Shown one piece after another: positions 25,918 through 38,526 of a DNA stretch of 64,000 nucleotides. The DNA is from Ophiosphaerella korrae (lineage: Eukaryota > Ascomycota > Dothideomycetes > Pleosporales > Phaeosphaeriaceae). A program made the translations under genes and the position numbers. Where the stretch lies: positions 1 to 64,000 of the forward strand of contig JALNQF010000149.1 in the NCBI GenBank assembly GCA_028456385.1, in the 5' to 3' direction. The first letter of the stretch is position 1, and each line of letters opens with the position of its first letter. The notes below the pieces were generated by a model that saw only the letters and a program-made list of their open reading frames with translations, was not told the origin of the DNA and did not search any database.

Positions 25918-26221
25918 TTGGAGAGTGTGTGTAAGACAACGTGTCGCGGGTGGAGTTTTGCGATACAAAGGTTAAAGGTTGAAGGGCGGTGTTGCTGCCT
26001 TGGCGTTTTGGATAATGGATTCACTATACTGAGGTAAGGTCAATATGGATAGAGATATTGCATTAGAAGTAGTGCATTAGATATAACTCAAGCAAATTTC
26101 AACACCAGTAAAGCTCCACTATATAATAACTCCGTGCGACCCATAAATGCCTCCAAATCTTGACGCCAATATGATCATCGAACCAGGTACAAGCCTCTTC
26201 TGACCTCTTTACTCCAGACAC
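25918..26221. other. Intergenic between convergent genes
   Basis: About 300 bp between the 3' ends of the acyltransferase gene and a small minus-strand gene. Nothing recognised. Confidence 0.4.
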
Positions 26222-26476
26222 TCAGTTTCGCCCGCCCCTCTTGTACACCCAAACTTCTTGATTGGTCCTTCGGTTCAGCGCTCCTTGGCCGTAGTATACT
26301 TCGAATGCTGCATTGGTAGACTCGTGATGCTCCTTCGCGTGTCGCTTGATAGAGGCCCAAATGTTATGTGCTTTGCTTGGTGTAGAAGAAGTGGTGACTG
26401 AGAATGACGATGATTTGGTGGCCTCCTTTGCGAGCTCGACAGAGGTGCGCGGCGTAGTAGCTGTGGAATTGGACAT
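26222..26476 (-). CDS. Small conserved-looking fungal protein, function unknown
   Basis: 84 aa if started at the internal ATG at 26476, 114 aa from 26566. The N-terminal half is rich in Ser and Thr and probably disordered. The C-terminal part (HNIWASIKRHAKEHHESTNA...VYYGQG) is a basic, helical segment that resembles small uncharacterised ascomycete proteins with a W..IK.HAKEHHE..NAA...YYG pattern, as I recall them. No signal peptide, membrane segment or intron is needed. I cannot name a function. Short length and lack of other support keep the call tentative. Confidence 0.5.
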   Translation of the reverse strand: MSNSTATTPRTSVELAKEATKSSSFSVTTSSTPSKAHNIWASIKRHAKEHHESTNAAFEVYYGQGALNRRTNQEVWVYKRGGRN

Positions 26477-26566
26477 TGTGGTGGTGTTGGATGACGAGGT
26501 ATTCGTGCGGGGAAGAGAAACGCTTGTTGGTTGGTTGGTTGACTTGGAAATCTTTTCCAAGATCAA

Positions 26567-27554
26567 GCGTAAATAGGTGCTTGCGAAGGAAGATATTGAT
26601 TATGCCGTAATGCAATACTGTGTTGCAAGAGGTTTAGTGTTCGTAGTTGAGCGTAAATGCTTCACAGTGGCTAAAGTCAACGTCGATGTTTATCGATGTT
26701 TAATAGGTATTTGAAGCTGATTGGGTGAAGGTATTGTGCTTTGTTATGATGAAAGCCTCTCCCATCCGGCACTCGATCAATCTTATACTTCTCTGGCATT
26801 GAGACCCTCCGACAACGGGAATAAGACTCATTGACTCCCATCGGTAAACTACGCCATCACGCCTCAATCTCACAAATGCGCTCTTGAAACCAGCCTCACA
26901 CGCCCTCTTGTCAATTGATAACGTTCCTTCTGCTACTAGGCCACTTACGTATTTAGTGATGCCAGCATGGTTTATGATTATCCAATGACAGTGTCAAGCC
27001 AGCCGAGAGTAAGCCACAACATTCCGTTTCCGGCTGCGTCGTGGTTTGGCGATGGAAACTCTTCCCGACGGGCAAAATTGCGCTAGTCTCCCAGTCATAC
27101 ACGCATAAAGTCGAGCGCCACGGATCATTGGCGTGATCAATGATTGCTAGTCTCACCGCTCGAATGGCAGTGTGCTTATTGGCTAGGTTTCCGGTATTTG
27201 GAGACGGGAGCTTATGGAATGTACTTGCAAGCGAAGTTTGACAAGTCGCGCCTTACACCTTGCGCCCTACGTGCGTGCTGACAGATGATTGAACGGTGTG
27301 GGGCATCACTTAGCCCCACCTTTTTTAGTTACCCTTTGAACGCCCTGCACATATCAACTGTCACATTTCATTTTCATGAGGGACTGGTTTATAGTTTTAT
27401 CAACCATGTCAAGTCATGAACACGAGTTTCACCGGTTACAGTCTTTGTACACGGGAAGAGGCGATGAACGTTCAGGTATGTCACATAGAGAATTGGCTTA
27501 GGAATCTTTGACCAGAATGTATTGATTGTATTAGAGTATTAGATATACATGTTC
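26567..27554. other. Intergenic, no gene seen
   Basis: About 1 kb, normal composition. It probably holds the promoter of the small minus-strand gene and the terminator of the phosphatase gene. Confidence 0.4.
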
Positions 27555-29073
27555 TTACGGCTTGACAATTGACGAGAACGGCAAAGTAGTGTCCATGAAA
27601 AAGTTGGCACTCCGCGCGCTCGGCAATGTAGGATCAGTCATGTTGCACATTTTTGTGAAGCTTCCAGCTTCAGTAAATTTGCCCCGAACGATGTTGTGAT
27701 ACTGTGATAGAGGGCACGAAGAACCGGGACCGCTGGTACAATCGTTGACTGGATAAACAACTTCGTTCAATCGAATGCGCATGTACACATCGGACACAGC
27801 ATCGGACAGAGTGTTGTTGTTCGTTGCCCCACAGTAGCTGGGAGGGCTAACCGGAGTGGATGGGCAATAAAGGCGTTCGAATGCCACGGTGCCGCGCATG
27901 GGAGTCAGGCGGCTTGACCTGAATTTTCTGTTTGAAAGGACTCTGTCTGCAGAGAGCTGGGGCTCATCGTCGAAGATGCCAAGAACAGCGATGAGCTGGT
28001 TGATTTGTCCGTCATTGGCAAAATTTGCCATGATCTTAGGGGGCACGAAGGTGGCGTTAGCAGTTTTGTAAACTGCTCTCGGTCCATCCATGAAGCGCTG
28101 AGTGACCATATCTAGAACCGGGAGCATTTGGTACTTTTCAATATCCGTACCAAGACCATTTCCGTACCAGTACCGAAGATCTTGCGAGTATTCATACAGC
28201 AAGACCTCATCCTCCGTGAGGAGATCACAGAATGGGCTTCGTCTTTCTGTAATTTGCGTCTCGAATCCGCAAAGGTAGGGAATCTGCTGTACATCTCCTT
28301 CCGTGAAGTTGAAAGCGCCTTGGATTTTAGCATTCAACTTGGAGCGCACGGCTGGAATCCAGATGGCATCCCACTCATCCTTGTAAGGACTTCCCTCCTC
28401 GTCCTTGTAAGCCTTGCAGAGATCACTGGGCGCAAGTGAATTCATCCACGCTGCAGGATCGCTGGCATTGAGCGCGTAAATGGTGGTCAGCTCGGTGGCC
28501 CTAGGCCCCATGAAGCCCTGGGCGAAGTAGCGTGCGCTGTCGCGCACACGAGGGCTTGACTTGTAGTAATTAGCCCACATGGTGAATGGAGTGTCGAACT
28601 CATGCAGGTGAGAGTAACGACGACGCCATGTTTTGCCCATGCTCTCAAGTTCCTTTTTCCCGGTTGGGGAGATCTGAGCGATCTGACTTTGGGGGTCTGA
28701 GAGAACAGGCTTCCACGTCTTGAGGAACTGGAACTTCTCATCGGTTGAGTTCCAAGGCCCAGCCGTTTGGAGACGTTTGGATATTTCGACCCATCCATTG
28801 TACGCGCCATTATCTGGATAGCGACTGCCATGTCGAGAGAAGAAAGCAGCAAGCTCGACTGTGCAGCCGGCTGGCGTATCGGAAGATATGCCTGTTACTT
28901 CAGGGCCTTCGCATCGTCAGTAAAAGAACGCGTGGGGGTGAAGCGACCAATGGCGAGTTACCTGGAAACCATTGTCCATTGCCTCCGAGATGTTGCAGAA
29001 TGTTAAAGTCATCTGCTGCGACAGCGCATTGGATGGCTACTGCCGCTGCGACCAGGTTGACGAAAGTATACAT
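27555..29073 (-). CDS. Secreted histidine acid phosphatase (phytase-like)
   Basis: Two exons, 29073-28962 and 28891-27555, with a 70-bp GTAACT...AACAG intron; 482 aa. Residues 1-20 form a signal peptide (MYTFVNLVAAAVAIQCAVAA), followed by NILQHLGGNGQWFPG. The histidine phosphatase motif RHGSRYP starts at residue 57 (catalytic His58). Many Asn-X-Ser/Thr sites and about eight cysteines fit an extracellular glycoprotein. It releases phosphate from organic esters outside the cell. The usual proton-donor motif HD is FANDGQ here (Asn330-Asp331), so the histidine is Asn and only the aspartate remains. Other fungal members may share this, but it may change rate or specificity. Confidence 0.9.
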
Positions 29074-29671
29074 TATTGCGACACTAATTATCTTCCCCCC
29101 ATACTGTTCTTGACGCTGCCTTTTATGAGAAGTTCTCTCTTGAAATGCAGGACATGCCCAGTAGTGTATACATGAACCTCGGAGATTGGGCTTGGTCCTG
29201 TTTCCTATATGGGTTGGACAGATGCAAGGGTTCTCAGGAGCTATTCACACACGTGGAGTGGCAACGCTCACTGAGAGGCTCTCGCATCGTTCGTGGTAGC
29301 ATCCACACGTCGAAAGGAATTGTTCCATCGTATTGTTTATAGATGGTCTTCATGGCGAGACTAAAGTAGGACGGATAGAGAGGGCATCTTCGGCGGAACC
29401 CCCACTTTTAGGAAGCGCAATTAGGCGGATTCGATACTAACAAGTACTTGTCAGTCTTGGACGGCCAGGCAACCTATGCCATGCGACTGTCGCCACATGT
29501 GTTGGTACCTCGAATTAGACGGTTAAAGATTCCTGGTAACCTTGGAAGCCGTAAGTATGCGGGAGTTATGGCAAATCGCCGTAACGTATTAGCCACTCCT
29601 GTAGCTCGAAGTTGTGTGGCTAGCGGGCTGCTAAGCCCTGTCCGAAAACTCCCGCCTCCCAAACTTGCTGC
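29074..29671. other. Intergenic, promoter of the phosphatase gene
   Basis: About 600 bp with no gene recognised. An open minus-strand frame crosses 29,474-29,671 and joins the virus-like block, but its sequence does not look like the rest of that block. Confidence 0.4.
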
Positions 29672-29889
29672 CTGAGATTTCATCGGCAAGTTATAGATGG
29701 TGAGTCGATTTTTCCACTTCGGGTGCATGAGCATGTACTCGATCAGGCCGGGTGCCGAGGCTGAGAGGGCAAGGACGTTCGAGATGTCGAGCGTGTCCAG
29801 GTTCAGGACCAAGGCCATGACCACCAGTAAGATCGGGGACATATGCTCGGCCTTGAACATGGTCGAGTACGTGAATGTGAGGGGGATCT
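29672..29889 (-). pseudogene. Virus-like coding fragment V1 (unidentified)
   Basis: Read on the minus strand this gives an uninterrupted ~70-residue stretch starting IPLTFTYSTMFKAEHMSP, hydrophobic and then ending near HPKWKNRLTIYNLPMK. It has the same C/G-ending codon style as fragment V3 at 30,297-31,137 and could follow it directly in one long protein if the intervening fragment V2 were an inverted segment. It enters unrelated sequence near 29,672. I do not recognise the family; a nucleocapsid- or coat-like protein of an RNA virus is an inference from structure and style only. Confidence 0.4.
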
Positions 29890-30295
29890 AGGTCTTCCTC
29901 AGATCATGTTCCGAATCGGACCCCGATCGAAAACTCGTACATGATCCCAGCAAGCTCATGATCTTGCCAACGATGTGGAAGATCTACTGCCATCACAATC
30001 ACCACCAGGTACACGAGCAAGAACATCAACCCGACCAGCACCGAGAACACAATCAAGATGGCGGATAGCAACAAGAACAAGGAGAAGAACAAGGCCACGG
30101 ACACGGGCGCGACCGGAGGCGAGAATACGGCCCAGAACACGACCGGCGAGGCGAGCACGACCACGACCACGCCGACGCCCACGAAGGGGTTCACGATGAG
30201 GGACAGGCTCAGGAGGAAGGCCGAGGATGCGAACGTCAGCGCGGCCACGAGGGAGCTCAACCGCATGAGCATGTTCGACACCACGAAGGCCAGGG
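29890..30295 (+). pseudogene. Virus-like coding fragment V2: leader and N-terminus, inverted relative to V1 and V3
   Basis: A plus-strand ATG at 30058 opens a frame beginning MADSNKNKEKNK, rich in Lys, Asn, Thr and Pro, which runs into MRDRLRRKAEDANVSAATRE and breaks at ~30,296. The last ~49 codons (30,149-30,295) are the reverse complement of 30,988-31,134. The 168 bp before the ATG look like a 5' leader. The disordered basic N-terminus is common in viral nucleic-acid-binding shell proteins, but that is only suggestive. Confidence 0.4.
30149..30295 (+). repeat. Arm of a 147-bp inverted repeat (about 145/147 identical)
   Basis: Reverse complement of 30988-31134. The two differences I see (AAGGCC against AAAGCT) are transitions. 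Confidence 0.9.
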
Positions 30296-31137
30296 GACCT
30301 CGGACAACATCTGGGTCTTGACGATGTTCCCCTCCTCGTTCTTGTACGTGTAGGTGCCCTTCATCGAGGCCACGCCCCAGGACGTGTTCAGCCAGTAGTA
30401 GCCGGCGCTCTGCTTGATCCCGGCCAGGATCCCGGGGAAGTTCGTCTGGAGGGTGTTGAACATGGGTCCGAAGGCGAACTTAGGCAAGCCGACCCTCGCG
30501 AAGTCGTGGCCGATCCTCCTGTTGTTCCTGATCCCGGCCTTGGGTGGAGCCGAGAGGACGTGCTCGGCCACGCCGTCGACCACGACGAACGAGGAGGTCG
30601 GCTGGTTGATCATCCACGTCTCGTCCTTCCCGATCACGACGATGTCCACGTAGATGCCCGGACCGCCCGTCATGCCCATCTTCATCTGCCCGGCGCCGAG
30701 CTTGTACATGCTCGGGTCCAGGGTCGAGAGGAAGGCCTCCTCCGTGGCCACGATCGTACCGTCCTCCTCGGTCGCGACGTAGGTCCCATCCGGATCAGGC
30801 TTGCTGGACCTGCTGTCGCTGATGTCCACGACCTCGAGGACGGTCCCGGTCATCTTCTTGATCATCTCCATCTGCTCGGTCGACCACGTGGGCTCGGTCT
30901 GGGTGGCGCCGATGTTCCTGCCAGCGATCGTGTATGATCCGTCGTCCTTCTTGATCGAGACCCCGCTCACGCGCGAGGCCTTCATCTCCCTGGCCTTCGT
31001 GGTGTCGAACATGCTCATGCGGTTGAGCTCCCTCGTGGCCGCGCTGACGTTCGCATCCTCAGCTTTCCTCCTGAGCCTGTCCCTCATCGTGAACCCCTTC
31101 GTGGGCGTCGGCGTGGTCGTGGTCGTGCTCGCCTTCT
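30296..31137 (-). pseudogene. Virus-like coding fragment V3 (about 260 residues of an unidentified protein)
   Basis: An open minus-strand frame from 31087 (MRDRLRRKAEDANVS...) to about 30,300, after which it reads antisense V2 and stops at 30257. Contents include WSTEQMEMIKKMTG, a Gly/Met-rich KLGAGQMKMGMTGGPG and FAFGPMFNTLQTNFPG. There is no intron, no signal peptide and no recognised fungal domain. Codons favour AGG, CTC and GAC strongly, unlike the neighbouring genes, and there is no RIP-type decay although a RIP-saturated element lies 800 bp away. The upstream end reads back to ~31,134 and the first ~30 residues of the protein are missing here. Possibly an endogenous RNA-virus element. 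A horizontally acquired or lineage-specific gene is the alternative. Confidence 0.45.
30988..31134 (-). repeat. Arm of a 147-bp inverted repeat
   Basis: Partner of 30149-30295; the single-copy spacer is ~690 bp and is coding on the minus strand. Confidence 0.9.
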
Positions 31138-31176
31138 ATGGCTGAAGCAAAAGCAGAAATATTTTAATCATAGGTA

Positions 31177-31218
31177 CCGAGGTGGACGGCGCAACGCCCG
31201 GGACGGCGCAACGCCCGC
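31177..31218 (+). repeat. Left 42-bp TIR with an internal direct repeat
   Basis: Contains GGACGGCGCAACGCCCG twice in tandem. It is perfectly complementary to 40745-40786. Confidence 0.95.
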
Positions 31219-31918
31219 CCCATCAAAATCCCACCCCAACTTCAACGCTGCATAACTACATCAATATAGAGCCAATTAAGGCTGCCCTTGCAGCTATTAA
31301 ATCGCTAGGACCTAAAGAAGAACTTAATTATACGCAAATTGCTAAAAGTTATAGTGTTAAACGAACTACGCTTGCGCGAAGACACTAGCGCGTATCAGTC
31401 TCACGCAACGCCTAGGCTGAAAACCAGCATACACTCTATCCCTAGCAAGAGCAGGAGCTACTACAATATATCAATTAACTTACAGAGCGAGGCTTACTAC
31501 CTACACAAGTAATAATACGACGCTTTGCCTTAGATATTGCGAAGAGAGAGCTTAGTGTACACTAGGTTAACTAATATATTAAGCGATATAAGGTCTATCT
31601 TATCTTACGCTAGGCAACTAGAATTAATCGCTCGCGCTACTAGGCTAACTCTTAGTTAAAGTACAGCCTCTACTTTAAGCTTCTACGTAGTAAAATTAGC
31701 TAATATAATATTAAGCCTCGTTATATATATAATATAGATAAGAAAGGCTTTATACTAAGAGTTCTTACTCGCTTAAAGAGAATATTTAGTAAGAAGGCGT
31801 ATAAAGAGGAGAAGATTAAGGCTTATATCTAAGATAGTAATTAAGAGTAAGTAACCCTACTAGCCTATATATATACTAATAGATCTTATATTAAGCTAAG
31901 CCTTATATATTAATTAGC
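31182..31918 (+). pseudogene. pogo/Fot transposase, 5' part
   Basis: An open frame of 68 codons (31182-31388) holds the N-terminal helix-turn-helix (YTQIAKSYSV...TTLARRH). Homology then runs on through in-frame TAG/TAA codons, consistent with CpA-to-TpA changes, to the gypsy insertion point. The frame resumes at 38,961. Confidence 0.85.
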
Positions 31919-31923
31919 CTTAG

Positions 31924-32352
31924 TGTTATAGGTGTAATAGAAGGAATCGAGATAGAACTAATTAGTCCTAACTTAGGTACTAACGAAGCATAGGACGAGC
32001 GGGGTAATAATCTTAATTAGGAGACTATACATAACTAGGACACCTAGCGTAATCTATAATCTATAGACTCTTAGCGTTAATAGATTATAGATTAAGATAA
32101 TCTATAATTTACTAGTCTTAGTAACTATAGATTATAGATTACGATAAGTATATAGTTAAAAAGATATACATTATTAAGATAGTATTAGTAATTTAATCTT
32201 TTAACTATAGAACGCTAATACAAGATAGTTATAAAATATCTTCTATTATTATAAGTTATTATAGATTACCCTCTAAGCTTTTACTATTAACTCTTAATCT
32301 ACTAACTTCTTTAAGATAGGTACCTATAGTTAATAATAGGTAGCTTATTACA
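31924..32352 (+). repeat. 5' LTR of copy A1
   Basis: Starts TGTTATAGGTG and ends CTTATTACA. It differs from the 3' LTR mainly by transitions. Confidence 0.92.
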
Positions 32353-35300
32353 CCTTACTAATTTAGTTATTACAAGAAGCAAAGCGTAAGTAGCGTATAG
32401 TCTAGCTAATATAATAGTAGAAAGTTTAACTAAATAATTAAGTAAAGCCTTTAAAAGTAGTCCTAAATTAGATAGTACTATATAAGAAATAATTAAGAGT
32501 CGTCTTAACTAATTAATTAATAACAAAAAAGATATAAAAATAGTAATTAATACTTTAGAAACGTAGAATAAAGAACTATAAGATTATATAAAATAAAATA
32601 AGGTATAAATTAAAGCTATTATCTAAAGATAAAACTAGATAGAACTAATTACTTAAAGATTAGAAATAAGTGCAATAAAGAAACTACTAAAGATACCTAT
32701 ACTTAAGAAGTTTAATAGAATAAGAGAAAAACTAAGACCTTTTATTACCTTAGTATAACTCTAGATAGACGTATAAGTACTATACTTTAATATAGAAGAA
32801 AAGAAGGTAATATATATTAGACTACACCTTAAAGAAGATATAATAAGATAGTACAAACCTTACTAGATAGATTACACGATATACTCTCTAATAACCTAGA
32901 AAGATAAAACTAGAGCTATTTTTAGAAGTTATAAGTACTTTACTAAACAAATAAGAGTAGCGTTTAGAGATATAGATATTACTTAATAAGCTAAAGAGTA
33001 GCTAGAGAAGCTTATATAAAGTTAAAGTATTCCTAAGTATATATTATAATTTAAATAACTATCCTAAAATACAAAATAGAATAAGTTAGCCTTAATATTA
33101 TAATTTAAACAAGGACTAAACTCTAAGATCTAATACAAGATAATATATATAGAGAAACTAAGAATACTAGAAGTTTTAAAGTAATAGGTAATATAAATTA
33201 ATAATAATCTTTAAGAATAAAAGAAGAATAAGTATAGAAGTTATACTTAGAACTATAACAAAAGAGACCCTATAGTCTTTAACGCTAATAAAGATAAAAA
33301 GAAAAAGAAGAATAAAGACTTTATATACTTTAACTATAGTAAACTAGGCTACTACGTAAAAGATTACTAATTAAAGAAGAAAAAGGATATAGTATATTAT
33401 AAGTATAAGAAACTAAGATATTTTATAAAAGACTATAAGAATAAAGACCTAAAAAAAGAAACTTAGTTAAAAATAACTAAAAAGAAGAAAGAAGTACTAT
33501 AAGTATAAGCTAAACCTTAAGAGAAAGTAGCTAGGAGTAAAGAAGTATAATATATAATACTCTACTAGACCTTTTATTATAATAATAACTACTATATATA
33601 TCTTTTTAGTAAATAAGGAGTAGTATAGTTCCTATAAAAATATAGATATAGAGTAGCTATAATAAAAGAAAGAATAAAAGCTTAGCTAGAAGAGATAGCT
33701 TAAGTAATAGACTTACTAGTAAAAGATCTAGAAAGAGAAAAGCCTCTAGTACTATTAATCTAGGCTAAAGGACTAGTACTAAATAAAGAAACTACTACAA
33801 CTACCTCTAAAGGACTATAAAGAAGTAAGAGATAGGTTAGTATAAAAAGTATAGAGTATACTTAGCTAATAATATATAGCTATAATAGCTATATAACTAT
33901 AGATATAGAGAAATAAAATAAAGAATAGAAGTTTATTTAGAAATACTTACTAGTTATAAGTATAGAAGAAGCGTATAAAAACTAGAAAGAATATAATCCT
34001 AAAGAAATAAAGTTTATACTATTTTAAGAATAGATAAAATAGTATATAGTTATAGTAAGAAGAATACTTATATAGAAAGAATAGGAATACCTTATAAGAA
34101 AGATATAATAGATTAATAAAGCCTATATACTAAGAGTACTAATAGTATACTATATCCTAATAATAGATATACCTAGTAAAAGTAAATACTAGGAAGGGGA
34201 TAACAAGATAATAGATCTAAAACATCTAGTACATTTTAAAGTATTATAGATATTATACCTAGAAAAGAATTATATTATATATAGAAACTCTAAAGCAAAT
34301 AATAATATATAGCTTATAAGAAGAAGAAGTTATAACTATAAGAGAGTAATTCTAGTAGAAAATATCTAGGGATAAAAAATAATCCTAGAAGATAGATACC
34401 TAGTAGTAAGACCTAGCCTAAAACTATCTAAGAAATGCGTCTAAGGAGGACTATAGTATAAATATATATATAACAAATATCTAAAATATAAAGAATATAA
34501 ACTTAAGGTAGGCTTATAGCTTTAGAAAGATAGATAATTTACTAAAGTACTTAAATAAGAAAAGCTAGAAAGTATAAGAGGCTTATATATTATAAAAATA
34601 GGTATATACTAAAAAAAGAAAGTACAATTAATAATTAATAGTAGAGTAATAAGAAACTTTATATTAAAGAAGTCTATAGAGAAAAAAGGAATGTAATATA
34701 TAATAAAGAAGTACCCTTAATAATTAAGTATAATTAAAGGAAAACTATTCTAGGAACCTATTAGGTTTAAGACAGTTCCCTCTATACTAGAAGTAGAAGG
34801 AATAATAATTAAAAATATAGTTATAGATATAATAACAATTAATAATAAATAAGATATAATACTAGGTATACTATAGTTATAAATAACTAACCTATATATT
34901 AATTAGAGAATAGGAAGAATTAGCTATAATAAGATAGACACGCTAAAAGCTAATATAAATACTTATAAAGGAGAATTTCCTAAAGAATATAAGAAATAGG
35001 AAAAATAGCTTATAGAGCCTAAAGATTACCTTTTAGAATATTAACTATAGGACCTAGTAATAGAACTAGAAGAAGGTAAAGACTTAGGATAGAGCCTAGT
35101 CTACTAGAAAATAGAAGAAGAATCTAAAATTAAATAAATGTTTATCTAAAACGTAATAAAGAAAGGATAGATAAAAGAATCTAAATCCTTAGTAGTATAT
35201 AGACCTATATTTATAGATAAGAAAGGAATAAGTAATAAAAGACTCTACGTAGATTTTAGAAAAACTAACGCAATTATAAATAAAAACTAATACCTACTAC

Positions 35301-38300
35301 TATAGATAGATAGAATATAAGATAGACTATAAAGAGTAGAAATCTTTATAAAGTTAGATATCTAAAACGCCTACTATTAGATTAGAATTAAGAAAGGTAA
35401 TAAGTAGAAAATAGTATTTAGAACTTAGTATAGACTATATAAATACCTAGTTATACTATTTAGATTAATAAACGTACTAGTAGTATTTTAAGAAAGAATT
35501 AATATAGTACTAAGAGAGTACTTAGATATATTTATATTTATATACTTAGACAACATCCTTATATTCTTAGAAATAGAGGAGGAACACGTATAATATATAT
35601 ATAAGGTACTAGAGAAACTAGTAGAAAACAAACTATTTCTAAAAATAAGAAAATATAAGTTCTATATAAAGAAAATAGATTTCCTTAGATTTATTATTAA
35701 ACTAAGAAAAATTAGGATTAATCTAGAAAAGATTAGATTAATTAATAAATAGCTAACACTAAGAAACCTAAAAGAAGTATAATAGTTTTATAGACTAGCT
35801 AACTTTTGTAGGAAGCTAATAGTAAGATATTCTAAAGATATAGAACTAATAACAAGATTTATAAAAAAAGATATACTATTTAAATAGATAAAGGAATATA
35901 AAGAAGTATTTAACAAGATTAAGAAAAAGTTTATAGAAAATCTAGTTATTAGAATATATAACCTAGACCTACTAGTAATAGTAAAAATAGATGTATCTAA
36001 TTTAGTCTATAGAATAGCACTAATATAAGAAGACCTAGAGACTAAAAAGGAGCACTTAGTTAAATACTTCTCTAAGAAGATAAAAATAGTAGAACTTAAC
36101 TACTTAATCTACGATAAGGAAATACTAGTAATTTACAAAGTATTTAAGTAATAGAGAGTATACTTATAAGGAGTAAAGTACTAGATAAAGGTCTATATAG
36201 ACTATAAAAATCTTATAAGATTTATAATAAATAAGGAATTATTATAATACTATATAAGATAGTAAGAATACTTATTAATATTTAATATAGAAATTATATA
36301 TAAAAAAGGAAAAGACAATTAATTTATAAATACTCTTAGTAGAAGACTAGACTTACAAGAAGAAGTAAGCGCTACTAGTATAATTCTAGTTAAGAACGAA
36401 GAAGGACACTTAGTCCTAAATATACCTAAGATAGCTATAATACTTAAGAAAAAGAGTAGCGAGCTAAATAAATAGATTTAGAAAACAACGTAAGAAGTAT
36501 CTAAAGAAATAAAGAGACTAGAAACTTAAAAAGAACTTATATAGGCCTATAGAAGAATATATATCCTAAAGAAGATTTAGAGAGAATTTATATAATAATT
36601 TTATAAACTACTAGTATATAGTTACTAAGGAATTAAGAAAATATTAGATAGACTACTATAAGACTACTATATTCTAAAAGTAAAATAACTAGTAATAGAA
36701 GTACTATAAAACTATATAAAATACTATAAGAATAAATATAATAGATACGCACTATATAGAATACTATAACTAGTAAAAGTACTAGAATAACTATAAGGAG
36801 TTATTATAATAGACTTTATTACAAAGCTACTAAAGTCTAAGAACTTAATATTAGGAGTTAAGTATAATAGAATCCTAATAATAGTAGATAAACTAATAAA
36901 GTACTTATACTTTAGACTATATAAAGAGAAAAGTAGGATAGAGGTTACTATATACTAGATTCTAGGAACTATAATTAGCTAATATAGACTACTAGATAAG
37001 ATTATTATAGATAGAGATATATAATTTATATTAAAACTATAGGGAATAATAATAGCGCAATTAGGAATATAATACGTAATGTCTATAGTATATTACTTAT
37101 AGATAGATAAACAATTAGAATAAATAAATTAGATAGTAGAATAATACTTAAGATACTACCTTAACTACAATTAGAATAATTAGGTATAGCTACTACCTAT
37201 AGTATAGTTAGTATACAATAGTATAAAGAATATAGTAATAAAAGTATTACTTTTCTTTATAAACTATAGATTTAAGCCTAATATATACTAAATACTAAGA
37301 AACTAGATATCTTAGTCTCTAAGAAGAGAAAACTTTACTAATAGACTTAAAGATATATATAATTAACTAAGATAGGATATAGAATTTCTACACAATTAAA
37401 TAGTAAAGTATTATAATAAGAAGTATAAAGAAGGACCCTAATTTAAAAAGAAAGAAAAAGTATAGTTAGTATAAAAGAATATTAAGAGTAAATAACTAAG
37501 TTTAAAATTAGACTATATTAAAATAAGACTATACAAAATTAAGAAAGAAGTTATACTAGTTATATTTAGATTAAAGCTACTAAATAAAATAAAGATATAC
37601 TTAACGTTTTACGTAGCCTTACTAGAATAAGTACTATAAGAAGTAGAACTACTAGTATACAAAGTAGACACGTATAGAGAATAAGAAAAATAAGAAGTTA
37701 AAGAAATCCTATAGTACTAGTTCTATAATAGAAAAAACTACTACCTAGTAGAATAAATAAGTATAGATAAAAAGGGATAACTATAAGAGAAAATATAGGA
37801 ACTAGAAGATAATCTTAATTACTCTAAGAAACTAAAAGAGTTCTAAAGTTAAAACCTTCTAAAACGCCTAGTAGTAAACTAAGAGAACTAATATTACTAA
37901 CAATAGATAGAGAGACAATAGAGACGTCTAGCGTAAGACCTACTATAGCAACACTAAACGCCTTATCTAAGTCTAGCTTAGCTTCTAGAGCTACTAACTA
38001 TTTAGCTAACTTCTTATTATTTAAGGCTTTTATCTTACAAAGGTAAGAGAAATAAGCTTAATTTTTTACTAGCTTACTCTACGTAAGCTCCTAGATACGC
38101 TTACACTTAGCTTTAGCCTCTATAATTTAAGATAGTAATTTCTCTTAAGTCTAGTTAATAGCTTTCCCTATTATTATTAAGCCCTAATATAAGAATAAGC
38201 GTAATAAATATATACTTAGAGAGAAAGATACTAGACACGTTATAAGAGCTACGTATATTTATATAAATATATACTTTATAAGCCTTACTATTGTTTGTAG

Positions 38301-38526
38301 AAATAATATAAAGAAGAGACTTAGGATTTAATCTAAGAGAAGTATAATAAGAATAAGGAAATATTTTAACACTATTACGTAATATATAATTAGTAAGGAG
38401 ATAGTAATAATATATAGATAAAATAGTTATAAAGGAAGATAAAGAACTCTATATTAATAAAGAAACTAGACTAATAACTCTAGCTCTAGAATAGGTAAAC
38501 TAGGACCTACCTAAGAGGAGAGATAG

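Noticed and set aside
29904..30284. 126-codon very hydrophobic minus-strand frame resembling a membrane protein
   Set aside because: It is antisense to the MADSNKNKEKNK frame and to the inverted-repeat arm; the hydrophobicity is a shadow of Lys/Asn/Thr/Asp codons.
30506..30937. 143-codon plus-strand frame in the virus-like block
   Set aside because: Antisense shadow of the V3 frame, rich in Asp, His and Arg, as expected from its codon bias.
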